DNA from: AP-15 sp963698995
GTDB lineage: Bacteria > Pseudomonadota > Alphaproteobacteria > ATCC43930 > CGMCC-115725
NCBI GenBank assembly: GCA_963698995.1
Contig: CAVOTD010000079.1
Coordinates: 13,034 to 77,033, forward strand
Reading direction: 5' to 3'
DNA length: 64,000 bases
Positions 1-8,780 of this stretch are shown in pieces. Below the pieces are notes generated by a model. That model did not search any database, had not been told where the DNA came from, and saw only the letters and a list, made by a program, of their open reading frames with translations. The translations under genes and the position numbers were made by a program. How positions within the stretch are numbered: the first letter of the stretch is position 1; the number at the start of each line of letters is the position of its first letter.

Positions 1-1444
1 TCGGCCACTGCAGGCCGCGCAGGTCGATCGGGCCTTCGCCGCCCAGCTGGCGATCGATTAGCTCGTAATGGCGCTTGATAGCCTTCAGCATGATGATCAC
101 CAGCGGGATTACCAGTATGGTGATCCAGGCGCCCTCGGCAAATTTCGCCGACAGGATCACGGCGAGCGCGATGCCCGTCCCCGCCGCCCCGGTCCCATTG
201 ATCAGGAGACGCACCCTGTTGCCCTGCTGGCGCGCCCAGCGGAACGCCATCCCGAGCTGCGACAGCGTAAACGCCAAGAACGCGCCAACGGCGAAGAGCG
301 GGATCAGCCGGTCGGTAATCCCGCCGAAAACCGTGAGCAGCAGTCCGGCGGTCGCCGCCAACCACAGGATGCCGACCGAGTAAACCAGGCGCCGCCCCGC
401 CGTTGCAAAGGTGCGCGGCAAGTATCCGTCCCGGGCCGCCAGGCGGCAGAGCCTCGGAAAATCCACAAAGCTCGTATTGGCCGACAGACACAGGACCGCG
501 AGCAGGCTGCCTATTGCGATAAAATAGATTACGCCGTGTCCGACGATGGCGCCGGTCAGCTGAGAGAGGACACTCTGATAGCCCGGCTGCGTCTCGTCCA
601 TTGCCCCGACGCCATAAACGGGGCAGAGATACGAAATGACGGTGAGCAACAGCCCCAGGATCAGCACGATCACAGTCAATGTCCGGTGCGCGTGCTTGAC
701 CGTAGGATCCCGGAAGGCGCTGACGCCATTGCTGACCGCCTCGACCCCGGTCATCGCCGTGCAGCCGCTGGCAAACGCGCGCAGCAGCAACCACAATGTC
801 ACGGCTTGGGTAGGGGCGGGAAGCGGCGGAGGCGGTACGACCGGGACCGGGCTTCCGCCGGCGGCGAGCGCCTTCGCCACCCCGAACAGCAAAACCCCGC
901 CAATGCTGGCTACGAACAGGTAAGTTGGTACCAAAAAAACCAGGCCCGCTTCCAGCGTGCCCCTGAGATTGACGATCGTAATCAGCGCCAGCACCGCCAG
1001 GCACAGTTCGAGGGTGTACGGGTGGAGCTGCGGGATAGCTGAGGTCAGCGCGCCGATGCCGGCCGAGATCCCGACCGCGACGTTGAGGACATAGTCGATC
1101 ATCAAGGCGCTGGCGGCGAGCAAGCCGGCATTCGCTCCGAGGTTTTCCTTGGCGACGGTGTAGGAACCACCATTGCTCGGATAGGCCTCGATGGTCTGCC
1201 GATAGGAAAGGTAGAGCAACGCCAAGAGTACCAGGATGGCGGCCATGATCGGCCGGATCAGGTGCAGCCCTTCGGCACCGAGCGGAATGAGGATGGTCAG
1301 CGCAGCCTCGGGGCCATAGGCTGAGGAGCCGAGCCCGTCCAGGCCCATCGCGGGGACGCCCTCGATCGCGGCGATCTTGCGCGCCTCACCCTCCTGGTTC
1401 GCTAGTCGCCGTCCGATCAAAATGCTGGAAAGATTCATCCTCAT
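1..1444 (-). CDS. APC-superfamily permease, KimA/YdaO-like, 3' end outside the window
   Basis: Integral membrane transporter of the amino acid-polyamine-cation superfamily. On the minus strand an open frame runs from an ATG at 1442-1444 to the window edge with no stop. The N-terminus carries a GLDGLGSSAYGPEA motif typical of the KimA/YdaO-type branch, where characterised members import potassium and others are annotated as amino acid permeases. About 12 hydrophobic helices can be followed, with a proline-rich linker (VPVVPPPPLPAP) in the middle. A second in-frame ATG lies two codons downstream. The C-terminal part is cut off, so a soluble C-terminal domain as in KimA cannot be checked. Substrate is uncertain; transporter family is confident. 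Confidence 0.85.
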   Translation of the reverse strand, partial: MRMNLSSILIGRRLANQEGEARKIAAIEGVPAMGLDGLGSSAYGPEAALTILIPLGAEGLHLIRPIMAAILVLLALLYLSYRQTIEAYPSNGGSYTVAKENLGANAGLLAASALMIDYVLNVAVGISAGIGALTSAIPQLHPYTLELCLAVLALITIVNLRGTLEAGLVFLVPTYLFVASIGGVLLFGVAKALAAGGSPVPVVPPPPLPAPTQAVTLWLLLRAFASGCTAMTGVEAVSNGVSAFRDPTVKHAHRTLTVIVLILGLLLTVISYLCPVYGVGAMDETQPGYQSVLSQLTGAIVGHGVIYFIAIGSLLAVLCLSANTSFVDFPRLCRLAARDGYLPRTFATAGRRLVYSVGILWLAATAGLLLTVFGGITDRLIPLFAVGAFLAFTLSQLGMAFRWARQQGNRVRLLINGTGAAGTGIALAVILSAKFAEGAWITILVIPLVIIMLKAIKRHYELIDRQLGGEGPIDLRGLQWP

Positions 1445-1613
1445 ACCCTGCAAGGAACCGCTCACAGTGCAAACAGGATGCGGGAGGCGGTGTCCCGAAG
1501 GGTCACCCTTTGCTTCGATAAGGGCGACCACATCACCGGCGGATAGAATTACGAGCGGAGCCTGCGATGACGATGGTGCAATCGGATCGGCCTTTCGCTA
1601 GGCCGATCGCGAC

Positions 1614-1830
1614 CTTCGGGACAATCCGATGGGAACAGACGGGTTCGAGTTTGTCGAATATATCGGGCCCGACCCGCAGGCCCTGGCGGGGCTGTTCGAA
1701 CGCATATGGTTCGCGGGTACGCCATCACTCGAAGAACGTGAGCCTCTATAAGCAGCGCGACATTATTTTCATTTTAAACGCCCGGCCGGAGAGGTTTACC
1801 CAGGCCTTCGAACGTATGGTAGTCTCCTGA
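1614..1830 (+). pseudogene. hppD: 4-hydroxyphenylpyruvate dioxygenase, N-terminal fragment
   Basis: Remnant of the tyrosine-catabolism enzyme HPPD. The frame starting near 1620 reads DNPMGTDGFEFVEYIGPDP, the conserved HPPD opening. After a frame change near 1705 it continues RVRHHSKNVSLYKQRDI and then IFILNARPERFTQAFERM, which is the next part of the same domain. Homology stops at about 1828, after roughly 70 of the usual ~360 residues, and the catalytic C-terminal domain is absent. It directly abuts a recombinase fragment, so this is a deletion scar rather than a gene end. Confidence 0.7.
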
Positions 1831-1842
1831 TCGCCGCCACAT

Positions 1843-1990
1843 GTGGCGAACGGTGCCGCGGCCGATCAGCTTGTCGCCAATGTGCTGCCGATCGTTCGGG
1901 CCATTCAGGCATCGAGCATCACCAGCCTCGCTTGCATCGCTGAGGCGCCCAATGCTCGTGACGTTCGAACCGCGCACGGCGGTTATGGGC
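1843..1990 (+). pseudogene. Serine recombinase (resolvase/invertase), C-terminal fragment
   Basis: The frame from 1843 encodes ADQLVANVLPIVRAIQASS followed by IAEAPNARDVRTAHGG. This resembles the C-terminal tail of serine recombinases (usual form: LAxIAEALNARGVRTARGG). The catalytic serine domain is missing entirely. The fragment sits between an HPPD fragment and an LLM-oxidoreductase fragment, so it is debris. It may mark a former mobile element that brought the pieces together. Family assignment rests on a short motif. Confidence 0.6.
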
Positions 1991-2190
1991 GAGCGCGAGC
2001 GAACCGGGGCGTCAAGCCCCGACAAAGAGCTTCTGCTGGAACAGGTTTCTGGCAGCTGGCCGGTCAGCACCGATCCGTCCGTGCATATCGAAGCGCTCAA
2101 CAAACTCTTCGACAGCGGCGTCACGATCGTCAAACTTCACTCGGGCCAGCCGAACCAGCAGAAGGTCATTGAGTTCTACAAACAACCTCC
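1985..2190 (+). pseudogene. F420-dependent LLM oxidoreductase, C-terminal fragment
   Basis: The frame in phase with 1841 reads GSWPVSTDPSVHIEALNKLF and then SGVTIVKLHSGQPNQQKVIEFY. This is the C-terminal end of luciferase-like, F420-type oxidoreductases (usual form: HSGQPDQxRVIDFYG). Homology is lost at about 2187, probably by a frame change just before the usual LPxLR ending. It is a different family member from the full-length gene at 25819-26775. It cannot be functional on its own. Confidence 0.6.
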
Positions 2191-2245
2191 TTCCCAGCTT
2201 CGGGAACCGCTCGTAGTGGGGTTGCGACGCTTGCTATTTTGAAAA

Positions 2246-2793
2246 CTAGCCGTCGGTGGGGGCATGTCCCCGCCCGACGTCCGGAAGTCGGCTGTGCAGC
2301 TCTTCTAACAAGTGCTCGACAGCCACGTGCTGCGTGAGCTCAGAACTCTCGGGATCGTGGTGCTGCTCCACGCCAAGATGCGCACCGAGGCGCTCAAGCA
2401 TCTGAATGATCCGTGTCGCGCGGCGCTCGGTGAGAAGGTTCACTTGCAAATCGAGATGATCGCGGCGATCGGCGACTATCCCCATGCGGTTCTGTTTCAT
2501 TAGGATGAAGGCGGCGATCAAGACCGCTTCCAGGGAGGTGATCGCAGACAATAATGGGTAGGGGAAGGGGTCGAAGGGATTATCCATGGGATCTTCCCGG
2601 CATTCACAATAACCCAACCGCTGGATGCCAAGATCTGCAGCGCGACGAACGCGATCGTGCCTACGAATTCGCTGATCGCGTCTGTGATTGCTTCGCTGCT
2701 CGACCGGGGTTGTAGGGCTTCGTTCTCAACCCGGATCACGGTCTCGATGTTTTCCGCAACTGACTCCGGTGCGCGGCCCCTTTGATGGTTCAT
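2246..2793 (-). pseudogene. DUF1003 membrane protein, frameshifted
   Basis: Small inner-membrane protein of the DUF1003 family, function unknown. The N-terminal half (ATG at 2793) reads NIETVIRVENEALQPRSS and then ISEFVGTIAFVALQILA, the first helix. After a frame change near 2585, inside a G/A-rich run, it continues NPFDPFPYPLLSAITSLEAV, MKQNRMG and a soluble C-terminus. Both halves match one family in the right order, with one shift and no internal stop. It is divergent from topoisomerase IB. It may be a sequencing indel; if real, the second helix is lost. Confidence 0.75.
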
Positions 2794-3100
2794 TCATCCA
2801 CTGATGTCCAACCTGCCGTGGCTCTGAACATTATTAACGCCTCGAGCGTCACGTCTCTGTTCGGCCTGCGCTGTGGCATGAGGTAGGCCACTGCGCGTTA
2901 AAAAAACGAGGCTGGGGAGCTGTTCGGTTCCCGACCTCCCGGAAGATTGCGGAGAGCGAACACAACAGCTTCCTAATCGAGCATTGCTGCACGACGTCAT
3001 CAGGAACGCAGCATCGGCCCAAAGTGTTGGTAGTGCCGAGCAAGCTGGCTCTATTCGTGCGGTACGCGATTCCCGCACGCGGTCCTGGAAGAGATTTGAT

Positions 3101-4333
3101 TTGGCAAACCGAAACCGCGTTTCCGATGCTGCGGCAGCTAGGAAGAAGAAGTCTTCCGAGCCGGTACAAGTAGTGCTCGACCCGATGGAGACAGCCAAAC
3201 TGGCCAAGCTGCGCCATGTCAGCGACCAGATGCCGGGGATCACACGACATAAGGCGCGGCACGGTTTTGATTACCAGTACCCCGATGGAGCGTTCGTGCG
3301 CGACATCGACACCTTGAACCGTATCCGCTCGCTGGTGATCCCCCCGGCCTGGGCTACGGTCTGGATCTGTCCTTACCCGAACGGCCATATCCAAGCCGTC
3401 GGAAGGGACAAGCGTGGACGCAAGCAATATCGTTATCACCCGCGTTGGCGCGAGGTCCGCGACGAGTCGAAATATGGCAAGATGCTGATATTCGGCAGGG
3501 TTCTGCCGGTAATCAGAGAGCGGGTCGAGGCCGATTTGCGCAGGCGCGGGCTGCCGCGCGAGCGCGTCCTCGCGGCCGTCGTTCGGTTGATGGAAATGAC
3601 ACTCTTCCGCGTTGGCAACACCGAATACGCCAGGACAAACAAGAGCTACGGTCTGACGACGCTACGCGACAAGCATGTCGGGATCGACGGCAGCCATGTC
3701 CATCTGAGCTTTCAGGGGAAGCACGGCCTGCGCCACGAAACCGATATCAACGACCGCCGACTGGCCCGCATTATCAAAGGCTGCCGCGATTTGCCTGGTT
3801 ACGAGCTTTTCCAATACCTCGATGAAGACGGCAACCGGCATACGATAGATTCAGCGGACGTCAACGATTACTTGCGCCAAATCAGCGGCGAAGAGATTAC
3901 CGCCAAGGATTTTCGAACCTGGGCTGCCACCAATCTCGCGGCTTTGGCGCTGCAGGAATTCGAACTTTTCGATACCGAGGCAAAGAAGAAGCGGGCGGTG
4001 GTGCGCGCGGTCGAAAAGGTGGCCAAGCACTTGGGTAATACGCCGGCGATTTGCCGGCGATGTTATATCCATCCGGCAATTTTCGATGGCTATCTCGACG
4101 GAACCTTGCTGACTACCCTGAAGGAACAGGCTCGCAACTACCTTGCCGAAAACGTCATAGGGATGAGTGCGGAAGAAGCGGCCGTTGTCGCATTCCTTAG
4201 CTTGCGCCTCGGCCAGCTCGAACGAGAACACAAGGCGGCGCCCGCCAGTTCTCCCAGCGCCAACCCCAGAACTCAGAATAACCGCTCGAGCGCAAATTAT
4301 ACCAAATCGCCAGAATTCATCCACACTCGTTGA
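3101..4333 (+). CDS. DNA topoisomerase IB
   Basis: Relaxes supercoils through a 3'-phosphotyrosyl intermediate. Conserved parts in order: VWICPYPNGHIQAVGRDKRG, KQYRYHPRWREVRDE, ARTNKSYGLTTLR (catalytic Arg), FQGKHGLRHE (Lys), FRTWAATN (Arg), KHLGNTPA (His) and CRRCYIHP, whose Tyr is the nucleophile. The full catalytic set is present. The start is uncertain: a TTG at 3101 follows a GGAAGAG ribosome site, an upstream TTG at 2984 also keeps the frame open, and the conserved region begins only near 3200. The low-complexity C-terminal tail of about 30 residues is not conserved. Intact, unlike its left neighbour. Confidence 0.93.
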   Translation: MANRNRVSDAAAARKKKSSEPVQVVLDPMETAKLAKLRHVSDQMPGITRHKARHGFDYQYPDGAFVRDIDTLNRIRSLVIPPAWATVWICPYPNGHIQAVGRDKRGRKQYRYHPRWREVRDESKYGKMLIFGRVLPVIRERVEADLRRRGLPRERVLAAVVRLMEMTLFRVGNTEYARTNKSYGLTTLRDKHVGIDGSHVHLSFQGKHGLRHETDINDRRLARIIKGCRDLPGYELFQYLDEDGNRHTIDSADVNDYLRQISGEEITAKDFRTWAATNLAALALQEFELFDTEAKKKRAVVRAVEKVAKHLGNTPAICRRCYIHPAIFDGYLDGTLLTTLKEQARNYLAENVIGMSAEEAAVVAFLSLRLGQLEREHKAAPASSPSANPRTQNNRSSANYTKSPEFIHTR

Positions 4334-4411
4334 ACTGATTGCGCTCCGCGTTGTTCTCCCGCTGACACCAATGCGTCTCACGATTGCGCAACTGGGAACG
4401 AAGAGGAACTC

Positions 4412-5485
4412 GTGTCGAGGATCAGGGTCGCGATCGTCGGTGTTGGAAATTGCGCCTCGTCGCTCGTTCAGGGCGTCGAATTCTACCGCTGTGCGGCCGC
4501 GGGTTCGCCAATTCCGGGGATAATGCATCTCGAACTCGGCGGCTATTACATTGGCGATATCGATTTCGTTGCGGCCTTCGACATCGCTGTCGGCAAGGTC
4601 GGCTGCGAACTGGCGAAGGCAATTCTTGCGCCTCCAAATAACACGGAGAGGTTCGCGAGCGTTCCGCCGCTCGGCGTTGAGGTGCGGCGCGGTCCGACCT
4701 ATGACGGCATCGGCCGGTATCTGCAGGATGTGGTTGTCGAGTCGCCGGCCGCCGAAGACGACGTCGCGAAAACGCTGCGCGCCACTGGCGCAGAAATCGT
4801 TGTGTCTTATCTACCGGTCGGGGCGGAGACCGCATCGCGCTGGTATGCGGAGCAGGCGTTGGCAGCGGGCTGCGCTTTTGTGAATTGCATTCCGGTCTTC
4901 ATTGCCAAGAACCCCGCCTGGTGCCGGCGGTTCGGGGAGCGCGGGCTACCGTTGATCGGCGATGATGTGAAAAGCCAAGTCGGCGCCACAATCGTCCATC
5001 GCGTGCTCGCCAATCTGTTTCGCGAGCGGGGTGTGCAGGTCAACCGTACTTACCAGCTCAATTTCGGCGGCAACAGTGATTTCCAAAACATGCTCGAGCG
5101 CGAGCGGCTTGAATCGAAAAAACGCTCGAAAACCAACTCGTTGACCAGTCAGCTCGGCGAAACATTGTCGGACGCACACGCTCACATTGGACCTAGCGAC
5201 TTCGTTCCGTGGCTGACGGACCGAAAATGGTGCTACATCAGGCTCGAAGGGACGAGCTTTGGCAATCTGCCGCTGAACTGCGAACTCAAGCTCGAGGTCT
5301 GGGACTCGCCCAATTCAGCCGGTGTCGTAATCGACGCGATCCGTTGTGCCAAGCTGGCTCTCGATCGGCGGATCGGCGGCGCACTGATCGGTCCGTCGAG
5401 CTATTTCATGAAGAGCCCGCCCGAGCAGTTTACCGATTACGAGGCTCGCGCCAAAACCGAGGCGTTCATTCGCGGTGAGATGTGA
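4412..5485 (+). CDS. ino1: Inositol-3-phosphate synthase
   Basis: NAD-dependent conversion of glucose 6-phosphate to 1D-myo-inositol 3-phosphate (EC 5.5.1.4), the entry to inositol lipids and inositol-containing solutes or thiols. The 357-residue length fits the short bacterial/archaeal type. Visible motifs: the nucleotide-binding loop VGVGNCASSLVQG, LNFGGNSDFQNM, and the catalytic lysine segment RLESKKRSKTNS. GTG start at 4412 after an AAGAGGA ribosome site. Its 3' end meets the saccharide operon tail-to-tail. Ino1 is uncommon in proteobacteria, and a PIG-L deacetylase remnant lies next door, which hints at an inositol-containing product. Function is confident; the link to the operon is inference. 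Confidence 0.93.
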   Translation: MSRIRVAIVGVGNCASSLVQGVEFYRCAAAGSPIPGIMHLELGGYYIGDIDFVAAFDIAVGKVGCELAKAILAPPNNTERFASVPPLGVEVRRGPTYDGIGRYLQDVVVESPAAEDDVAKTLRATGAEIVVSYLPVGAETASRWYAEQALAAGCAFVNCIPVFIAKNPAWCRRFGERGLPLIGDDVKSQVGATIVHRVLANLFRERGVQVNRTYQLNFGGNSDFQNMLERERLESKKRSKTNSLTSQLGETLSDAHAHIGPSDFVPWLTDRKWCYIRLEGTSFGNLPLNCELKLEVWDSPNSAGVVIDAIRCAKLALDRRIGGALIGPSSYFMKSPPEQFTDYEARAKTEAFIRGEM

Positions 5486-5995
5486 AGCCTGAGCAAAAAA
5501 GTAAGCCCGTCCCATAACGAGAAATCGCGCGTGCCTAAACGCTGAACGGTAAATCCATTGGCAGCGGCCAATTGCTGCACATCGCGCCGGTCGGCTTCGT
5601 CGCCGCGATAGGAAAAGTTCAGGATCAAGAGGGTCCCTCCCGACCGCAATAGCCGGGCGCAGTCACGTACGTGTCGTGCCGCGATCTCGGGGTCGGCGGC
5701 GAACATACAAGGGATGGAGTCTATCGCCAGGATCAGGTCGAATGATCGGTCTTCGAATGCAGTGAGGTCCCGGCCATTACACTGGTGGAATTTTACGTTT
5801 GCCAGGTCGCGACACCGCCGTCGCGCCTCGTCGATCATGTGGGGGAGATATCGATGGCAGTGATCATGCCGACGAGTGGCGCCAGGCGCCAGCTCGATGC
5901 GCCCGATCCCACAACCGATGTCGAGCACCGTCAGATCCAAACCCAGCAGGTTCCACTCGGCCAAACGCGTTATGATCTCATTGGTGGAGATCGAA
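5437..5995 (-). pseudogene. Class I SAM-dependent methyltransferase, damaged
   Basis: Last member of the saccharide operon. It reads STNEIITRLAEWNLLGLDL, then SAM motif I as VLDIGCGIGRIE, and DLILAIDSIPCMF in the acidic post-motif region. Between about 5835 and 5895 two compensating frame changes scramble about 18 residues; the alternate frame restores LAPLVGMITAIDISP. The N-terminus is missing because the gene is joined out of frame to a truncated PIG-L deacetylase near 5995. The 3' end overlaps the end of ino1 by about 50 bp and may itself be shifted. The substrate is unknown; a sugar is plausible from context. Confidence 0.65.
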
Positions 5996-6321
5996 ACAGG
6001 CCTCCTGGTCGGAAATACCAATGAATTCGGTTCGGAGACCGCGTGCTTGTCCGACTTCGAGCGCCGCAGCGAGTTCGGCCCGCCGGGCGGCCGCGTACTC
6101 CGCAGTGCTCGCAGAATCCGTGCGCATTCGCATCGCGCCCGTCGCGCGGAGCACCGTCGGTGACCTGTACCAGAAGCGCGTCGCGAAACCGGCACAGCTG
6201 CGCGCCCATGCCGATCGTCTCGTCGTCGGGATGCGCAACGACGATCATGACCTTGCTTTCGATCGTCTTGCGCTCGACAAGGGCTCTCCAAAATCGCAGC
6301 GGCTGCGGCGCTGGCGATCAT
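5978..6321 (-). pseudogene. PIG-L family deacetylase, truncated and frameshifted
   Basis: PIG-L enzymes are zinc deacetylases of N-acetylglucosaminyl conjugates, such as MshB and BshB acting on GlcNAc-inositol or GlcNAc-malate. Here the start MIASAAAAAIL (ATG at 6321) is followed, after a shift near 6285, by MIVVAHPDDETIGMGAQL, which holds the zinc-binding HPDD motif. After another shift near 6140 it reads AAARRAELAAALEVG and then GISDQEACFDL. It then breaks off at about half the normal ~220-residue length, joined to the methyltransferase. It cannot be active as read. Confidence 0.7.
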
Positions 6322-6328
6322 TCCCGGC

Positions 6329-7226
6329 TCACCCGCCGGCGTGCCAATACCGCCGCAAGGTTCGGCAGCAGAATTCGGCAAATTCTTCCTCGACCAGCGG
6401 CGGGCTTGTGTGGTGCGGCTGTAGGCCGCGATGCTCCGGCGTGAAGCAGAAGGTTACCGTGATGTCGAAATCCTCCAGCGCCCGCATTTGTCTGTCGAAC
6501 CATGCTTCGGCATTGGGGCGGAAACTGTCGGCCCAGCTGATCCCGGTTCGCAGATAACGAACCCCGAGCCGCTTCAGCCATCGGACCGCATCGTCGAGCC
6601 GATGATCCTCGAAATGGAACCACTGACAGATCCCGAGTTCCGGTGTGTAATCGGCAAACCGCCCGACAACGCGCTTCGGGGTACCGTCCTCACGCAGCAG
6701 ACCCATGTAGAAGTGGCGGTAGTAGGAAGAACCCTCCGCCTCGCGGTGCCGCGTCGTTGCGGGCCAAGCCTTCGGAAGATCATAAAGACTGTACCAGTGA
6801 ATTCGCGGGGCCCGGCCGATCAGCAGTTCCGCTGTGCGCTGCAAACCGAATTCCTGGACTTCCTCGGCACCAAAGCTCGAAGCGCCGACTTCGGACACCC
6901 AGACCGGGAGACCGCTGGCAGCGGCAATCTCTTCGAGCTTTGCCGGCCAGTCGTCGATCATCCACAAATTCCAATCGAGCGGGAACCCGTGAACGGCAAT
7001 GACGTCGAGCCGGTCGAGCACCCCCTTCCCCGCCAAATTAGCAATGAACAGCGGATCGATCGGGCGAAATGCCGCCGAGCACCCGCGGGAGCCCCGGCGC
7101 CTCGCTGGCAATGGCGTCGCCGGCCAGCCGGGTCATGCTGGCAAAGCGCACCCAGTCGGGATCGAGTTCGAGATCCCAATGCGACTTATTGTTGGGCTCG
7201 TTCCATAACATCACTGCCTCGATCAT
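6329..7226 (-). pseudogene. Clan GH-A glycoside hydrolase (beta-xylosidase-like), one frameshift
   Basis: TIM-barrel glycosidase-like protein. It starts MIEAVMLWNEPNNKSHWD (ATG at 7226), with the acid/base Glu in the WNEPN motif. After a frame change near 7055 it continues PLFIANLAGKGVLDRLDVI, the nucleophile segment LPVWVSEVGASSFG, and a second half with ICQWFHFEDHRLDDAVRWL. Both catalytic glutamates are present. Such genes are often annotated beta-xylosidase and occur in operons with TIGR04290-type methyltransferases. No signal peptide is seen, so a cytoplasmic trimming role is possible. Stop at 6329-6331, eight bases before the PIG-L start. Confidence 0.7.
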
Positions 7227-7995
7227 GCCGCGCCGTGTCCTTTGTCGTCCTAGAGCTGCCCGCGGCGCCAGCCGAGGTTTGCGCCGCACGGCAGACAAAC
7301 ACCTCCTCCTCCGGATTCGCGTCGATACGGAAACCGGCGCTGCGCAGCATTGCCGCGGTGCAGGCGCGGTTTGGGACCCACCAATTGGTGGGGTCTCCCG
7401 CATAGCGGTGTTCGATGAACGACAACCGGGGGAAAGTCGGGCGTTCAAATACCGCTGTTTCGGAGAACAGGTAATCCTGTTCGAGCGGCTCTTCGCGCGC
7501 ATCGCCCCGCTGCATGGACTGGCAGACAAAGAGATCGCGCACCACGTGCTCGCGGATCAGGTCGAGCGCCAAGAGCGGATGCCGCAAATGATAGAGCACA
7601 CCAAGAAATAGCACTACGTCGAATTGCTCGCGGAGCGCAGCGACGTCATAGACCGACATCTCCATAAACTCGATTTCTGCGCCGATAGCATCTGCAGCAA
7701 ACCGCGCTTGCCGCAGATAGTCGACATCAACATCGATGCCCAGTACCCGTGAGGCTCCGCGAGCTTTCATCTGCAGCGCATAGAAGCCAGCGTTGCAGCC
7801 AATATCGAGAACCGTCCGGCCGGTCAGATCGGCCGGGATCGCGTCAGCGAAGCGGCGCCATTTAACCGCCGGATAGTCACCGAGAAAATGGTCCGGCGCC
7901 GTCATGACGCCGCCCCCCAAATCAATATTATGAAACCAAGGGCCGAGTGCGGCGGCCGCCACACGCAATGTCGCCGGATGTTTTTCGCGGCTCAC
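7186..7995 (-). CDS. SAM-dependent methyltransferase, TIGR04290-like
   Basis: One of the few open genes of the operon, about 270 residues. Motifs: GPWFHNIDLGGGVMTAPDHF near the N-terminus, SAM motif I VLDIGCNAGFYALQMKARG, GIDVDVDYLRQARFAA, VLFLGVLYHLRHPLLALDL, and HRYAGDPTNWWVPN. This set is typical of the uncharacterised family that co-occurs with the B12-type radical SAM protein encoded upstream. GTG start at 7995 overlaps the previous gene's TGA as GTGA. The last ~20 residues overlap the glycosidase start by about 40 bp and look non-native, so a late frameshift is possible. Methyl acceptor unknown. Confidence 0.85.
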   Translation of the reverse strand: MSREKHPATLRVAAAALGPWFHNIDLGGGVMTAPDHFLGDYPAVKWRRFADAIPADLTGRTVLDIGCNAGFYALQMKARGASRVLGIDVDVDYLRQARFAADAIGAEIEFMEMSVYDVAALREQFDVVLFLGVLYHLRHPLLALDLIREHVVRDLFVCQSMQRGDAREEPLEQDYLFSETAVFERPTFPRLSFIEHRYAGDPTNWWVPNRACTAAMLRSAGFRIDANPEEEVFVCRAAQTSAGAAGSSRTTKDTARHDRGSDVMERAQQ

Positions 7996-8773
7996 GCCAA
8001 CCGCCTACTCTTGAATTCCAGCGGCGCTGGCGTCGCGACCGTCTTGCTGTTCAAATCGGCGAGCAGCCGCATGGCCTCGCGGTACCCGCCCAAGGTTCCA
8101 ACGTCGACATAGGCGGAGCCGGACGGCACCGCTGTCGCCTCCCCGCCGGCTGCCAAATACGCATTGACCAGAGTGCCGATATACTCATCGCGAGGCTCGC
8201 GGTCGCACCACAATCGATGCAGATCGTGCAGGATCGCCCCCGACAGCTTGAACGCGCCCCAAACCCAGCGCGATGCGGCGTCGGGCTGCTTGACTTGGAT
8301 TTCGCTGACGCGGCCCGCGTTGTCGCTGATCACGGCATCGAAGAGCTCGGGCCGATCGACAGGAAAAGTAAGGAAGGCGAGCCGGTCGTCGGGGAGCTGC
8401 CTGCAACGCGTCTTCGGGGAGCCAGATCGTATCAGGCAGTCCGACCAGCACAACTTCATCGGCGATGTATGAGCGGCAGCGCGCGGAATATCGCGTCGCA
8501 TAGACCGGCCGGCTCTGGCTGGACGACATAAGCAATGGCGGCCCTGCCGATTGCGCCGCCGTAATACTGCAAGATGTCGGATTTCCAGGGCGAAATGACA
8601 AAGCAGATCTTGTCGGTGCCGGCGCTCAGCATGCGCTCGATCAAGTACTCGCTCACGGCACGCGGGCGCTCTGTCGCACCATCGAAGCGGCTGCCGACAG
8701 GCAGCAGCTCCTTGGAGAATGCGAGCGGCTGAATGCGACTGCCGTTACCTGCGGCCGGCACGATGCCCCACAT
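7992..8773 (-). pseudogene. Sugar-1-phosphate nucleotidyltransferase, two frameshifts
   Basis: Makes NDP-sugars from sugar 1-phosphates in this family (GalU/RmlA type). The start MWGIVPAAGNGSRIQPLAFS (ATG at 8773) has the glycine-rich nucleotide loop, followed by KELLPVG. It then shifts near 8470 to DEVVLVGLPDTIWLPEDAL, and near 8405 to LAFLTFPVDRPELFDAVIS and SGSAYVDVGTLGGYREAM. Together these give a complete family-length protein. It probably activates the sugar used by the glycosyltransferases upstream; the sugar and base are not predictable. As read, it is cut in three. Confidence 0.72.
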
Positions 8774-8780
8774 CGCACAT

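Noticed and set aside
68..1042. Long plus-strand open frame of 324 codons
   Set aside because: Antisense to the APC permease; strongly Arg/Gln-rich without motifs, as expected for a shadow frame in GC-rich DNA.
3851..4528. 225-codon minus-strand frame over topoisomerase IB and the ino1 start
   Set aside because: Both overlapped genes are confidently coding on the plus strand and this frame has no homology.
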